A DNA stretch of 64,000 nt, taken from assembly GCA_030562195.1 (NCBI GenBank), contig JAUJPP010000012.1, positions 23,891,976 through 23,955,975 on the forward strand. Reading direction: 5' to 3'. The position numbers and the translations under genes are program-made. The notes under the pieces are model-generated. The model did not search any database, was not told the origin of the DNA, and saw nothing but the letters and a program-made list of their open reading frames with translations. Source of the stretch: Nipponacmea schrenckii. Lineage: Eukaryota > Mollusca > Gastropoda > Lottiidae. The number at the start of each line of letters is the position of its first letter. Within the stretch, counting starts at the first letter, position 1. Below are positions 1-12,114 of the stretch, in pieces.

Positions 1-2431
1 CTAAGAAACAGGTAATATTTAGCTAAGTTAATCAGTAATAGTGTTCACAGTTTAGTATATCATTAAAGAGACAGGTTCGCCACCAATTTGACCAATCATA
101 CCTTAGTCACAGAAACAGGATATTTTTTTTAGCTAAGGTAAAGGTATGAGGTATGGTTATATTAATCTACATTTTAGTTATACTGCTATTTTGAATTTAA
201 GGACGTCATTTCCTTTAGCCTATAATGAAGGTTTCCCTAATTGTGTGCATTGCAAAAGTTCCAATATGGAAGTTTGATCTATATACTATCTACATTGTAA
301 TAAATCAAAGTTTAATCTTATCTTATATTTATACATATTACATGGCAGTTAAAGTTCAGAGACACACCTTTGGGATTTCCTTTTCAATCATGCTTTTAAC
401 AGAAAGCTCCCAGTGCCCCAACTATCTCGGCAAATGGTTCTACCCGTTCTTCTTATATCGTATAATAAGGATGTGAAATCGGCACGTTTCTACATCCGTA
501 TATTATATCAGGCGGCAACATTCCAATTTAAATGTTCATCTTTTTTTTAATTTTTTGTAAATTACTCTACCATCTGAAGGATGTTTTGAGAGAGGACAAT
601 TGGTGGGGTTAAATTCTCTCTAGCCAGGGACCCACACTGACGACGGGGTCACAACCTAGAAATATGGCTGTGACTTCTGAGAAGTACCAGTATATGATTT
701 ATGTTATATATTATGAGGTGATATACACTGATAAGACAATGATATTGGCCCACTTAACTATTATAATCCAATACAACAGACCTTATTAGACTACAGAAAT
801 AAATGGAATCTCGACTCTCCTAACGTAATGCCAGAAATGCTATGTTATGTGGACATTCTAAATTTTGCTTTGATTACCCCGAAACCCCGAATCTACGAAC
901 TGTGATAATGGTGTCAAATCCCTAGGGACCAAACAGGGCGAGATAAGTTCAGATGTCTTGGACTAATTATGATAAGGGGTAATCACATTTTTAAATATAA
1001 CTCTATGGGGATATTATTATACTCTTCAATATTAATTGATCTTGTATGTAAACACCTTCTGATATCTTGGAGGAGGGTTGGTCTAAAATACAAAACGAAC
1101 CCGAAGGTCCAAACTGGTTCCAGAGGTGACAAAGGATTAGGCTAATGCTTATGGCCTGACAAATTTCCTTCATTTCACACTGCATGGCATTGTCCGTCTT
1201 CATTAGCGCATAAGGTGCAGAAAGTAAGACGTAAAACACTACCTAATTCATGGGTCTGTGAGGCATTCCACACCATTATTCGACAGGTATAAATTTACAA
1301 TCAAGGTAGAGGGTACACCTTCCTGATAAGAAGACAATGGGCGTGTGCAGACGACATTTTGTCTTAGAAAGAAAATGTACAATCACTTGACGTAAGGTAT
1401 GTCCAGGCGATAGAATTAGAAGGGCTGCGTTTACACATGAAGCAGAGGTTCAAAACAACCAGTTACGTTCAAAACAACCAGTTAATCAACGGATAAAAGC
1501 GCCAGCTGTGTCACCAATTTCTGCGATTGGTAATGGACTGAATTTCGAGCTACAGGATTATCAAAGGATTAACTTTCTTCCCAGAGAACTTCCAAAAGGA
1601 CCAACCCAGAGAACTTCCAAAAGGACCAACTTTTGGAATTCTGAAAAGTGATCTTAGTGGGAAAACCAATAAACTCAGCAGACGTCATTTTTTAGTACAG
1701 AGGAGATAAAATAAAAGTGTTGGGCGGAACAAGATTAAAAAGCATGTGATCAAAATGCGATAACGAATTTGGTGAGAACTCATATATTAACCTACAACAA
1801 ACCCATTTTGTGTGTTCCTGGACACATTGCATCACTGTGATTGTGCTGTTGAACTTGACTTTGGAGCGTTCACTTTTTAAAGGTGGTGGGTCATCTTAAC
1901 CTCGCTGTTGAATAGTGACCTTTAGAGTAAACCATATCTACAATATTTCCCCGGAATTCTAAATATCACTTTAGGAATGGGTGTGTGAACTCAACGTCAA
2001 CTTTGGGGAGTGCACATACATTAGTATGCGATATCGTCACTTTTTCGCAAGGTTATTATGTTATTTTCACACGAATTTATCTCTAAACGACAAAGATATG
2101 GATGTTTATCTGACCCGATAAGAAAACAAACCGTTATTTAATAAAAACTGAACCGAACGTTTGCTCGTGAAACTAGTTAATATTCGTCTCTCGAAAGACG
2201 CTTTGGAAATCCTGAATTTGTGATAGGCTTGAGCAGGGCTTGATTTGGAAATCGGAGACTAATTAAAAATCGGAAGTGAAGTCTGAAATCGCGAAGCAAC
2301 GTCTGGACTGAGCAAAATAAAAATCGTAGGGAATAGCTTAGTAACGAGTGGATTAAATCGAAATTAACAACGGAAATAAACCGGAAGTAACAGTATAGAT
2401 TAAGCGGACGTGACTTATAAAGAGAACCAAT
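1..2431. other. Upstream intergenic region, no gene seen
   Basis: No supported coding region. The open frames here are short, without motifs or splice context. It contains one fragment of the SINE family described below, at about 1141-1242. The last few hundred bases before 2432 are presumably promoter and 5' UTR of the single-exon gene; no clear TATA box was found. Confidence 0.5.
1141..1242 (+). repeat. SINE 3'-part fragment
   Basis: Matches the family's 3' body: the segment around TTCACACTGCATGGCATTG, then GCGCATAAGGTGCAGAAAG, then the tail resembling GTAAAACTCCATT (here GTAAAACACTACC). The tRNA-like head is missing. It is diverged and 5' truncated. Confidence 0.6.
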
Positions 2432-4633
2432 ATGTATCGATCGGATCTAAGACCCGATCATCTTCAAACAGAATTGAATTCCAGGAATAACAGGCCTCTC
2501 AGAGGACAGGACGAAATCCTCCAGGACAGGCGTGCTAGACGATACGGGCGACAGGAAGTCATACCTCCCTTGAATTTACCAGGCAACAGAGAAAGTCCTC
2601 GTGATTACTATGACGACAGAAGTCCGAGATCGAGAGATCAATATGATGAACGAGATGAAGCAATTATCAATCAAACGGAGCATCGTAATAGTTACTCTGC
2701 AGTTGAACGTCAGCGACGTCCAGATGCAATATCGGACAGTCCAAGGTACAAAGGCCCCGAAGCGTATACTAATGATCGAGAGTTAGACAGAAGAGGCTCG
2801 CCGGATCGCCGTTACGACAGAAGTTTTGAACACGATGTTGCAGAACCTGCGACTCCGGAGTCAATCGGCGATACATATCCAAGAGGAGTTGGTACGGTCA
2901 TCAATAAATTTGAAAAGAAGTTGATAAATCCTGGCGGGAAACCGTCGTTCAGACGACAGGAGCAACGAGCAGACGATAGTTTTTCACCAGAATCCAGCGG
3001 AAACTTCTCTCCTCGAAGTTTTGATATCAGACAAGATGACGAGTTCCGCGGGAATCCAGTACGACGTACAGACAGTCGCAACAGATACAACGATTTAGGA
3101 AATTCCAGAGACCAGGCTATAGAAGCGTCAAATTTCTTAGACGTGGCAACTCGTCTGCCGAAACGGGAACCTAGTATCATCAGGGAGGAGAGTCCGTTCA
3201 AGCACTCGAGACAAAACTCGGCAGCTTCGTCAATTGTCTATCCGCCGCAGGAGATGCGACCTCCTGGAGCCATAAGAGCACATCCAGATCGCACAAGAAA
3301 TTCCGGCCATAGCGACGAAGCAGTAACAGATTTCCAAGGATATCCGTCAATTGATAACAGACGCATGCGTTCGGAAAATAAAGCTGATCTATTACGAAGG
3401 GACACAAGACCGTATCGATCACCACAGACCCACGTTAATCCAGCTTTTGACGGCTATATCAGCGAGGACTTTGAACCGGATATAGAACCATACCCTGTGC
3501 AGATCAAACGGGTGTCATCGAGAGAGGTTTCCCCAGTCCATGCCGGACGAGACGATCAACCTAGAGAATACATGAACACAAGAGATTATTATAATACTGT
3601 AGCAACTCCTCGAGAAGCAATACAAAACTACACACCAGTAATGATCCACAAGAACTCCGAGGTACGTGCGATCGAGGAGCTTGATAAGGTCATTGAATAT
3701 GCAGATCACCCAAGAAGTACTTTCAAGATGTCTTCCAGTAAACTCAACGGTCATTCTAACATTCCGGAAAATTACAAAGTTTACGGACCAGCCAATGATG
3801 GTCGGAGTTCAGTATATTCTTCAAGAGGAGACGCAAGTTTGGTCCGAAGTCGACTAGAAAAACAACCTCCGTCGCTGCACCCTTGTGTGATATTTTCACT
3901 CCTTATGGCTGGGATGTTTATTATTTGGGACTCGGTAAACGATTGGCTGTTTTTCTCACGACATCAAAATTGGACGTGTAGCAGCAGCGTCAGCTTATCT
4001 CGGGATCCTTACAACGTCTCGTTTGGTAATTTGTCTATGGTGTGCTATGAGAAACGAGAGGTTTTTCGAGTTGCCGTTCTTATTGTAACAATCGGGGGAA
4101 CTTTAATTTCAGTTCTGCAAATCGTCAACATCATGCTGACCATGGTAAACGCAATACGTGGCGGGAAATTCAGATCAATTTCCGGCTCTTCAGAACTTTT
4201 GTTGGCCATTTTTCTTCGAGAAATTCCTCAAATGTTTCTTGTCCTTTTCTTGAACTATCCTTGTGACTGCGGCCAAGACGCGCGACTCATTACAACGCTT
4301 GTGGTTGGCAGCGGATTCGTTAGTTCACTGGTGCGTTTTTTGACTACCTTACGTTCATGTCTGAGGAAGAACGAACTTAACGACGACATTAGTGATGACG
4401 TCAATGGACGTATTTGCTATTTCCCGTGCCCCATGTGCTGTTTAACCCTCAGGGTTCAAAGTTCAGGGTTCAGGTCAATGTGTTGGTGCTATGAAGTGAT
4501 GAAATTTTTACCGTGTTGCCAGACGTGTCTACACAAAGACAAAAAACAAATTGGACTTCGACTGACTAATCTGTTTGGTTTGTTCTTATTGCTGGTTGCT
4601 GTATTTGCTCAAGTTTCTGTATTGGTTTTATAA
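2432..4633 (+). CDS. Uncharacterised 733-aa protein, disordered N-terminus and C-terminal multi-pass membrane domain
   Basis: Single open frame of 733 codons without introns. I do not recognise the family. Residues 1 to about 480 are very rich in Arg, Asp, Ser, Pro and Tyr, with many DRRS/RDYYD-like stretches and no predicted globular domain, so probably disordered and cytosolic. From residue about 482 the protein changes character. Hydrophobic segments lie near 484-506 (starts HPCVIFSLLMAGMF), 545-570, 585-608 (contains LREIPQMFLVLFL), 618-638 and 708-733, the last running to the C-terminus. A Cys cluster (CYFPCPMCC, CWCYE, CCQTC) at about 663-698 sits between the last two segments and could be palmitoylated or bind metal. 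The start is the first Met of the long frame. The sharp change of composition and intact length support a real gene. Function is unknown; a membrane scaffold with a signalling tail is only a guess. Confidence 0.8.
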   Translation: MYRSDLRPDHLQTELNSRNNRPLRGQDEILQDRRARRYGRQEVIPPLNLPGNRESPRDYYDDRSPRSRDQYDERDEAIINQTEHRNSYSAVERQRRPDAISDSPRYKGPEAYTNDRELDRRGSPDRRYDRSFEHDVAEPATPESIGDTYPRGVGTVINKFEKKLINPGGKPSFRRQEQRADDSFSPESSGNFSPRSFDIRQDDEFRGNPVRRTDSRNRYNDLGNSRDQAIEASNFLDVATRLPKREPSIIREESPFKHSRQNSAASSIVYPPQEMRPPGAIRAHPDRTRNSGHSDEAVTDFQGYPSIDNRRMRSENKADLLRRDTRPYRSPQTHVNPAFDGYISEDFEPDIEPYPVQIKRVSSREVSPVHAGRDDQPREYMNTRDYYNTVATPREAIQNYTPVMIHKNSEVRAIEELDKVIEYADHPRSTFKMSSSKLNGHSNIPENYKVYGPANDGRSSVYSSRGDASLVRSRLEKQPPSLHPCVIFSLLMAGMFIIWDSVNDWLFFSRHQNWTCSSSVSLSRDPYNVSFGNLSMVCYEKREVFRVAVLIVTIGGTLISVLQIVNIMLTMVNAIRGGKFRSISGSSELLLAIFLREIPQMFLVLFLNYPCDCGQDARLITTLVVGSGFVSSLVRFLTTLRSCLRKNELNDDISDDVNGRICYFPCPMCCLTLRVQSSGFRSMCWCYEVMKFLPCCQTCLHKDKKQIGLRLTNLFGLFLLLVAVFAQVSVLVL

Positions 4634-5408
4634 CCTCGAATGACGAGAACCCTTGATTGCAACAACCTTTCATTTACTTGTTGGGGGTGGGATCGGGACG
4701 GTGGGGCTACAGCAATTCATTTACTTTATAGAATTATCAGGGGAAGGGGCGGGGCAACAACAATCCATTTACTTTATACAACGAAGGGAAATTTGTAATT
4801 GGGGGAAGGCCAAGTGTCACTGATTCGTTATAGGAATTTATCTATCCATTCCTTTTTGAGAGCCTGTCCTCAAGATGTCAATATCCAAAAACTAATGGAA
4901 ACAAACTGCTTTATTTAAATATAAAACGAAATCGTATTAACTTAATAGGTATTATAAGATAGTATTTAATGTCTGTATTTATTTTATGATAATTTAATGT
5001 GCAATATTTTCTTTTGATGATATTCAAAATGATTTTATTCATAAGTTCTTTGTGTGTCTTTCACTCTCGGGTGTGGGAGAAGGGATGGGGGCTTAGTTTT
5101 ATATTGGGGAGATGTTCGTTACTAAATTTGGAAGAATAACGATGGTGATATGGGTTGAAAGAAGACTATCGAAAACATGGCGGTGGCTTCAAATTTAAAT
5201 TTTCGAGGAGGATTCGGACCCATACCACCAAAAATCTTAGCAGACGACACTCCAACTCGCTATAATCTCCGAATATACAAAAATTGATTGAAATTTGGAG
5301 GTCTGTGTGCCCTCTGTTGCTTGTCTAAAGTCGCTCTTGCCTCTTTTATTATCTACTGCATATGATAAATTCCCGCTGTGACCCAAGGTTACAAAACTGT
5401 TTATATTT
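4634..5408. other. 3' flank of the single-exon gene
   Basis: Presumed 3' UTR and spacer. It holds two degenerate G-rich direct repeats around CATTTACTTTATA (about 4670-4790) and AT-rich sequence. No coding evidence was seen. Confidence 0.4.
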
Positions 5409-5755
5409 ATCGGGAACACTGATAGCATCAATTTGTACCATTCTAATTTTCAATCAGATGACTGTGGTTCCTGCAATTCCACTACCACAAAGTCTTTGAT
5501 GTTTTTTTGTGTATCAGGGACACTGATAGAATCAATTTACACCATTCTAATTTGAATCAGATGTCTGTGGTTCTTGCAATTTCACTAAAATGAAGCATTG
5601 TATAACGCCATTATCACAAAGGTCCTTACATCGTATATTATACATATTTTGCCAATGTGACGTCATACAACGCTTATTTTTAGTGAAATTGCAATAACCA
5701 CAGACGTCCGAATATAACTTAGAATGGTGTAAATTGATGCTAACAGTGACTTTGA
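5409..5755. mobile_element. MITE family B: one fragment plus an inverted-repeat copy
   Basis: A direct fragment at 5409-5493 is followed by an inverted-repeat copy. Its left arm (5517-5590) contains ACACTGATAGAATCAATTTA and GTCTGTGGTTCTTGCAATTTC. Its right arm (5681-5750) is the reverse complement of these with mismatches. The internal loop has no ORF. Related copies occur at about 39672-39855, 47756-47795 and 63036-63090, which marks a dispersed non-autonomous DNA element. Confidence 0.7.
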
Positions 5756-6385
5756 TACATATAAACAAGTTTAGAAAATCTTTGTAGGCCTACAATCTCT
5801 TTAAATTTAAGACGTAAACCACCAAGTAAATTTTGATCAAGTCCGATCTTTAAGATGATTCAGTTTAATAAAGCTGATAAACCTCGCCATTATGAGTTAA
5901 AACATAAAATAGATAACGTTACTTGTACATTGTGCAGTGTGTTATCGCAATTTCACTTAGGTAGGAGCTATTTATACAACTTGGCTAACGTTCAATTCAG
6001 GGGCAGTAACTCTATTTGGATTAGCCGTCGTGGTGAGCGGATTAAAAGACATCCTGGTAACGTATTAAGTGAATGTTTACTATCGCTACGGTTCATTGGA
6101 GCTTGAATATGCTAACATAGATTTCTCCGTACAGTGATTTCACTCACTGACTAGTCTAACATAACGGTATATTTTCACGAAGTTTGTACTCGCCTTGATA
6201 GTGTAGGCCTATATCTCGTGTGTAGCCGGTTCACGAAGTGTATTCCTTCTTTTACACGATTCCTGCAAATGTTGGTATATTAGAGTGAACTTTTGAAGAA
6301 CTCTGTGCTGATCTTGATTTAAACTTTGGATTTTTGGACTGTCTATAAAACATTTGTGAGTTGGGACTAGGAAAGGGTTTAGAAA

Positions 6386-6460
6386 ATGTCTCGGAGCCGA
6401 GTTGGACATGGAATCGAAGAGAGTGTAGAGATGCAGAATTATCGGGAGAGCCTTGACAGG
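6386..6460 (+). CDS. Candidate alternative first coding exon of the rhomboid gene
   Basis: An ATG opens 25 codons that end at a strong donor (GTGAGT at 6461) in phase 0. The peptide starts MSRSRVGHGIEES and ends MQNYRESLDR. This ending resembles the NFKKIFDR microexon at 16205, which immediately precedes the EF-hand exon (HGPEG). If spliced to 16418 the frame stays open and gives DR|HGPEG, the same junction as the other isoform. This makes it a likely distal promoter form of the same protease with a different N-terminus. It could alternatively be the start of an unrelated gene or a chance ORF; RNA evidence would settle this. Confidence 0.5.
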
Positions 6461-6959
6461 GTGAGTATTCTTCTACTATTTATCACGTGATGGCGTTTAA
6501 ATATGATTGAGATAGGGTGGGGCTAATACACCGGGAACCCAAAACGCCTAGATTAAAAGGAATGTGAACGTAAACATTTAACAAAATAGGGGGATGAGGT
6601 TACATAGTCGACAAAATATTAATGTCAAGACAACAGTAAGTCTGTATTTCTTTTATAACGAATGCCTTTGTAATATGCAACAGTTTAAGTGACGATATAA
6701 ATGTCACTTTCAGAACAAAGTTGACAATGTTGCACAATGACACATATAATATTCATACAACAAAACCAAAGGCATTGGTTAAAGCTGCTTACGAGAAAAA
6801 CAAATGAAATTAAATGTACTTAAGAGTCATATTTCAACTTCTTACGTTACGTTTGTAAATTCGTATTTTTTATTGACACTACGTGGGTAAGTTTGTTTGC
6901 AAATTCGTGACTTTTCATCTAAATTTCATCTTTATCCTTTCTTAGTTTTAAAAGTCAAA

Positions 6960-7390
6960 TGAGGAATAAATGAATAAATGATGAATGGTTGAATGAAAAA
7001 TGAACGAATGAATAAATGTCATTCTATGCTGTCGTAAGTGAACGAAGGGATAACTGAATGAATGATCTACCTTAATAGCATAATGCAGGTTGTCATAAAT
7101 GAATGAATGAGTGAGTGAATGAATGAATGGTCAAATATGCAATCGTAAATAGACTGGCTTCTGATAGACTAAGTGATAAGTTTCCATAGGTTCAAATACT
7201 CTGATAGGATTCTCATACCTCTGCCACAGTTTTTGAGTTGTGACTAGTATTATGGATGAATAAATCAATGAGAGAATGAATATTAAACATATAAATATGA
7301 AATACCATAGGTCATATTCAGGACTTGAACAATAGTGTCAGAATGAATGACGGAATAAATAAACAACGGAAGGAAGGAAGAAATACTTGA
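6960..7390. repeat. (GAAT)n-type degenerate microsatellite
   Basis: Interrupted runs of GAATGAATGAATG with point changes, in four clusters up to about 7390. The complementary motif recurs at 42.05, 54.9 and 62.0 kb. Confidence 0.8.
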
Positions 7391-7887
7391 AGGAATTGAT
7401 TTTATAATTGTGTTGATTGCATTACTAAAATAATATCAAAATTTCCACGAAACGTAGTAAAAATCGTCCGTATTGGATTCACCAAGCAAACTTTGTGCGT
7501 ACAGTAGCATTTTTGACCCCCCCCCCCCTTTCACTCACACATCTATGTTTTATAGAAGCGCCACTGTTTTAATGTTCCAATATATCGACATCAGTACATA
7601 ATTATCTACTGTAGGCATATACGACGTAGTTTCAGAAGGAATCGCCTGTACCCCTAGCTTCACTTGATTCTGTGGCCCCTTCGCGAACCCCCCTCCCTCT
7701 CTTCTATAGAAATAAATCAACATGAATATTATTATAAATATCAATATTAATATGACCTAGTTTCAAGATAAGTACTTAATTAACTTAATTACATATTTAT
7801 AATTAAACATATTTTATATCATTTCTGATATACGTATACACCAAACTCTCTACACTATTATACTCCGTACACACGTGACTCGGTATA

Positions 7888-8040
7888 AATGAAATGGAGT
7901 TTTACTTGCTACTTTTCTTCTCGTGTTTGGGCTATTGAAGACGGACTTCACCATGCACTGTGCAACGAGGGAAATTTGACTAGGACATCAGCATAAGCAC
8001 TTTTTTCAATTTCTTCCAATTTGGGACACCCAATCCCTTT
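7888..8040 (-). repeat. SINE fragment, reverse orientation
   Basis: Read on the minus strand it contains the body piece resembling CAAATTTCCCTCGTTGCACAG, then the tail resembling AAGTAAAACTCCATTTC. It is truncated at the tRNA end. Confidence 0.6.
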
Positions 8041-8197
8041 ACGAAAAGGTAGTTTCTAGGATAAAAGATTAGCCTAATCTTACTAATGAGCTTATAGATT
8101 ATCGACGGCCCCAGATTATCGAATTAATTCTAATTATTATTTTTAATTATTAATACTTTAAGTCTTAATTGTTTTGACGTCTCGCTTCTCGCCTTAG

Positions 8198-9232
8198 AAC
8201 GGCTAAGTTGGCTGTATAGCATGACCCCCTTTCAGAAGCTCAGTTGGCTGTTTTACATGGCACCTTCTTTATTAGCCGAATTGCCTGTATAGGATGGCCC
8301 CTTTTCCGTAGCCCAGTTGGCTGTATAGGATGGCCCCTTTTCAGTTGTAGCCAAATTGCTAGTATAGCGTGGGCCCTTTTCAGTAGTCCAGTTGCCTGTA
8401 TAGCATGGCCCCATTTCAGTAGCCCTTTTTTCTGTATAGCATGGCCCCATTTCAGTAGCCCAGTTGGCTGTATAGCATGGCTCTTTTCAGTAACCCAGTT
8501 GGCTGTATAGCATGGCTCCTTTTCAGTAGCCCAGTTGCCTGTATAACATGCCCCCTTTTCAGTAGCCCAGTCGGCTGTATAGCATTGCCCCTTTTCAGTA
8601 TCCCAGTTGCATTATAGCATGGCCCTTTTCAGGAGCCCAGTTGCCTGTATAACATGGCCCCTTTTTAGTAGCTCAGTTGCCTGTATAGCGTGGCCCCTTT
8701 TCAGTGGCCCAGTTGCCTGTATAGCGTGGCCCCTTTTCAGGAACCCAGTTGCCTGTATAGCGTGGCCCCTTTTCAGAAGCTCAGTTGCCTGTATAGCGTG
8801 GCCCCTTTCAGTAGCCCAATTGCCTGTATAGCATGGCCCCTTTTCAGTAGCTCAGTTGCCTGTATAGCATGGCCCCTTTTCAGTAGCCCAATTGCCTGTA
8901 TAGCATGGTCCCTTTTCAGTAGCTCAGTTGCCTGTATAGCGTGGCCCCTTTCCAGTGGCCCAGTTGCCTGTATAGCGTGGCCCCTTTCAGTAGCCCAATT
9001 GCCTGTATAGCATGGCCCCTTATCAGTAGCCCAGTTGCCTGTATAGCGTGGCCCCTTTTCAGTAGCTCAGTTGCCTGTATAGCATGGCCCCTTTTCAGTA
9101 GCTCAGTTGTCTGTATAGCGTGGCCCCTTTCCAGTAGCCCAGTTGCCTGTATAGCTTGGCCCCTTTTCAGAAGCTCAGTTGCCTGTATATCGTGGCCCTG
9201 TTTTATATATAGCTTGGTCCCTTTTCTGTAGC
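8198..9232. repeat. 36-bp minisatellite, about 29 copies
   Basis: Tandem units of 35-36 bp built on CAGTAGCCCAGTTGCCTGTA and TAGCGTGGCCCCTTT. Copies differ at a few sites (GCATGG/GCGTGG, AGCTCAG/AGCCCAG). The unit is a multiple of three, so it throws up open frames on both strands with 12-residue repeats such as SSVACIAWPLF. Those are a by-product, not genes: frames shift between copies and there is no start or splice context. It lies in the first intron of the distal rhomboid transcript. Confidence 0.95.
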
Positions 9233-9665
9233 AAAGTATAAGGAGGAGACCAAACCCTTTTCATTAATTTGGTATAAATCGACTGCATTGCATTTTAAAT
9301 ATGTTAAGGTATGCATGCACATCTTCAAAAATAAATAAAATGATACGTAGGCAGTTTATTAATTTCCCATGCTGTTAATATATAAAAGTAGGGCATATTT
9401 ATTACCCTTTTTCTTCTCATTCTATTCAAGCTTATATTGACATAAACCCTATCAAGTGCGTGAAATCTTGTAATTTTACCATTGACTACCATTTTAATCA
9501 CAAATCATTATGTGCATAGATTTTCTCAATGCACACAGCTTGTACAACGATGACTTTGTGAAAAAAAGATTATAGATTTTTTTCTTGTTATATATTATAA
9601 AATATGGTACCATGGGTCACCTTATCCAATTAGCTACGTTACAGACAGTATAATTAAATGAAACG

Positions 9666-9797
9666 ATGGAGTTTTACGACCTATTTTTCTTCACCTAATG
9701 GGCTAATATCAACCTGTCTCGAATTTTGCTGGGATTGAACCCAGGAGCTTAAGATTAGCGAGCGACCATTTATCTCATTGAGCCACCGCGACCCCAT
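9666..9797 (-). repeat. SINE copy with tRNA-like head, internally deleted
   Basis: On the minus strand: a head with GGTGGCTCAATGAGA (A-box-like) and GGGTTCAATCCCAGC (B-box-like), then a jump to GCCCATTAGGTGAAGAAAAA and the tail GTAAAACTCCATCG. Most of the body is missing. Confidence 0.75.
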
Positions 9798-10254
9798 TGC
9801 ATAAACCACGGAAGTCTTAACTAATAAAATGGAAGCAGAACCATGTATGGTCAGTTTCATTCCACCAAATGTAAGGTATGCTTGCTTGCATTTAGGCAAG
9901 TTTGGAGACTAAGCTATTTCAGAAAAATCATCAAGTTGGTGGGTCTCGTCAAATAAATAAAAAATAATATGACACGAGAGGTAAAAGTGGGTCAAGAATT
10001 TCGTACCTTGAAGGCCAAAAAGGTGATTGATGGACAGTTTTCCTTTTGTATTTTTCTTTTATTTATTCACTGGACCAAATCAAATAGACTTAAAACGTAT
10101 ATATACTAGTATACACGCCTACTAATAACATATTTCTCTTAACGATATAACATTCCAAGTTCAAGATACAGAATAATACTCCCACATACCGAAATATTCA
10201 ATTTTGATAGCAAGTTTTAAAATAATGGGGAAAATGAGAGGTGTATTATTGCTA

Positions 10255-10640
10255 ATGTATACTTTCAAGGAAGGGGAAGGGGGGGGGGGGGTTGTTTGAA
10301 AGGAATTTCAAATTGGTACCCCCAGAGCCATACCCAAACAAAAATATGCTTAAGGTTTCAGTGATTTCCCCCCACCCCTCCCCTGATATTGGCTGGAAAG
10401 TAAAGGGTGTTTATGGGGGCGGGAAGGGTAAAGCGAGAACACAACTCGTAATTCAGGGCAATGTTAAAAGGCTACGACGCAATCATCATGGAAACCACCG
10501 ACGTCATTCGGAATATCTGGTGCACAAGACTGACCGTTTGTTAACCCCCCCCCCCCCCCTACACCAATTTTATCAGCCAATAACCCCAGCCCAGCCCTTT
10601 AACATACACGTAACTGTTTAAGCCTATGTTATAATCAGCT
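10255..10640. other. Low-complexity stretch with G and C homopolymers
   Basis: G run at about 10279-10290 and C run at about 10545-10558. An open frame of 109 codons spans the interval but shows no domain and is built partly from these runs, so it is not called a gene. Confidence 0.5.
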
Positions 10641-11078
10641 TAAGCTTACGATATACCTAATAATAGCCGAGTTCTAGACAGTAAACAGTTATCAATCCAA
10701 AGTTATATTTTTTTTAGATAACATTTATTGAAACCAACCTAAAATATTCTTAGGCTAGTACACTTTCCAAGATGAACATTCAACCAAAACGATACGGACG
10801 GAGGGTAAGACAAACTCAATTTTCCTTATGTCTATGGCGCAGACAGATTTACTCTTAAAGGTGTCTGAAACTTCCCATATTTGTTAAAAATCTGGAGAAC
10901 AGACAAAGGCAAGGATATCAGTCGACAGTCCACCTTGTTCACTCCAATTTCACATAGATACAAGTTTATATACAGTTTCAGGGAAGTCCTCGCTCATTCA
11001 GTGAAAGTTTCTGCCCAGGGATCTCGTGTTGACATTTAGAAGAGTCGTTAGAAAGGAGGGGTCGTTGTTCAGCCAATT

Positions 11079-11960
11079 CAAAATGGCTGACAGTCAATCT
11101 AGAGTAGGCTTAAAGTTTGTCGATCTTAATTTTTCTGACGGAGAGTTATTTTAACAGTGTTGACTAGGTGATGATCTCAAGATGGCTGACAGTGACGAAT
11201 TTGTGTGACGATCTCAAGATGGCTGACTTAATAGCAATCTAAATCAGTATCTTGACAAGATGACTGACAAATTGACGATCTGATCTAGGTGATGCAGTGT
11301 GACGGTGACGATCTCGAGATGGCTGATCAAGTGAAGATTTCAAGGTGGCTAAGTGACGATCTAGGTGATGCAGTGTGCCAGTCTACACATGGCCGACAGT
11401 ATGACAATCTCAATTTGGAAATAGATTGCAAGTTTGCTGGTGTTCTAAATTATGCTGAAAGTGACGATCTCACAATGGCTTACAATGACGATCTTATTTT
11501 TGAAGAAGTGTCGTTATTTCAAGATGGCTGATTAAAGGGAGATCTCAAGATGGCTGTCAAGTGACGAATTTGCAGGACAATCTCGAGATGGCTAAGTGAA
11601 GATCTTAATTTGCTGACAGTGTGACGATCTGGAGATGGCTGACAGTTAGGCGATCTCAAGATGGCTGACAGTGTGACAATCTCAAGATGACTGACTGACG
11701 ATAATAATTTTGCTGACAGTGTGACGATCTCAAGATGGCTGACTAAGTGACGATCTAAATTTTGCTGACTTATTGTCTATCTCAAAATGGGTAAGTGAAG
11801 ACCATAATTTTGTTGACAGTGTGACGATCTCAAGATGGCTGACTAAGTGACGATCTTAATTTTGCTGACAGTGTGATGATATCAAAATAGTCGAGAGATG
11901 TCTCAAAGATGGCTGAAGATCTCAAATTTGTGGACGTGACGATCAAAATGGCGGACAGTG
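11079..11960. repeat. Degenerate tandem array of a GACGATCTCAAGATGGCTGA motif
   Basis: About twenty irregularly spaced copies of CTCAAGATGGCTGACAG, alternating with GTGACGATCT. Spacing runs from about 25 to 60 bp, so this is an old, decayed minisatellite. Each unit carries CAAGATGGC, the core shape of a YY1/Pho-type site. The array lies just 3' of the SRSF-type gene. Confidence 0.85.
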
Positions 11961-12108
11961 TAGATCATACGAGGGACCATCAGTCCAATATTTTGATGTG
12001 GTGTTGCAGTCAATGTTGCGACGAACATTGCACATTTACACTGTAAAGTAGAAAGAAAAAATACATTAAAAATTGGCATAAATATTCAGCTATATTATTT
12101 ACATAAAA

Positions 12109-12114
12109 TTTATT
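12109..12114 (-). terminator. Candidate polyadenylation signal of the SRSF-type gene
   Basis: AATAAA on the minus strand, about 480 bp downstream of the stop codon. It is the only clear hexamer noted at a suitable distance; the actual cleavage site is unknown. Confidence 0.35.

Noticed and set aside
8244..9231. Open frames of 65-106 codons with repeated CIAWPLF on the plus strand and a repetitive frame on the minus strand
   Set aside because: They exist only because the 36-bp minisatellite unit is a multiple of three. Frames change between neighbouring copies and there is no promoter, splice or domain evidence.
10292..10621. 109-codon frame
   Set aside because: Crosses G and C homopolymer runs, has no motif and no splice signals in keeping with a gene.
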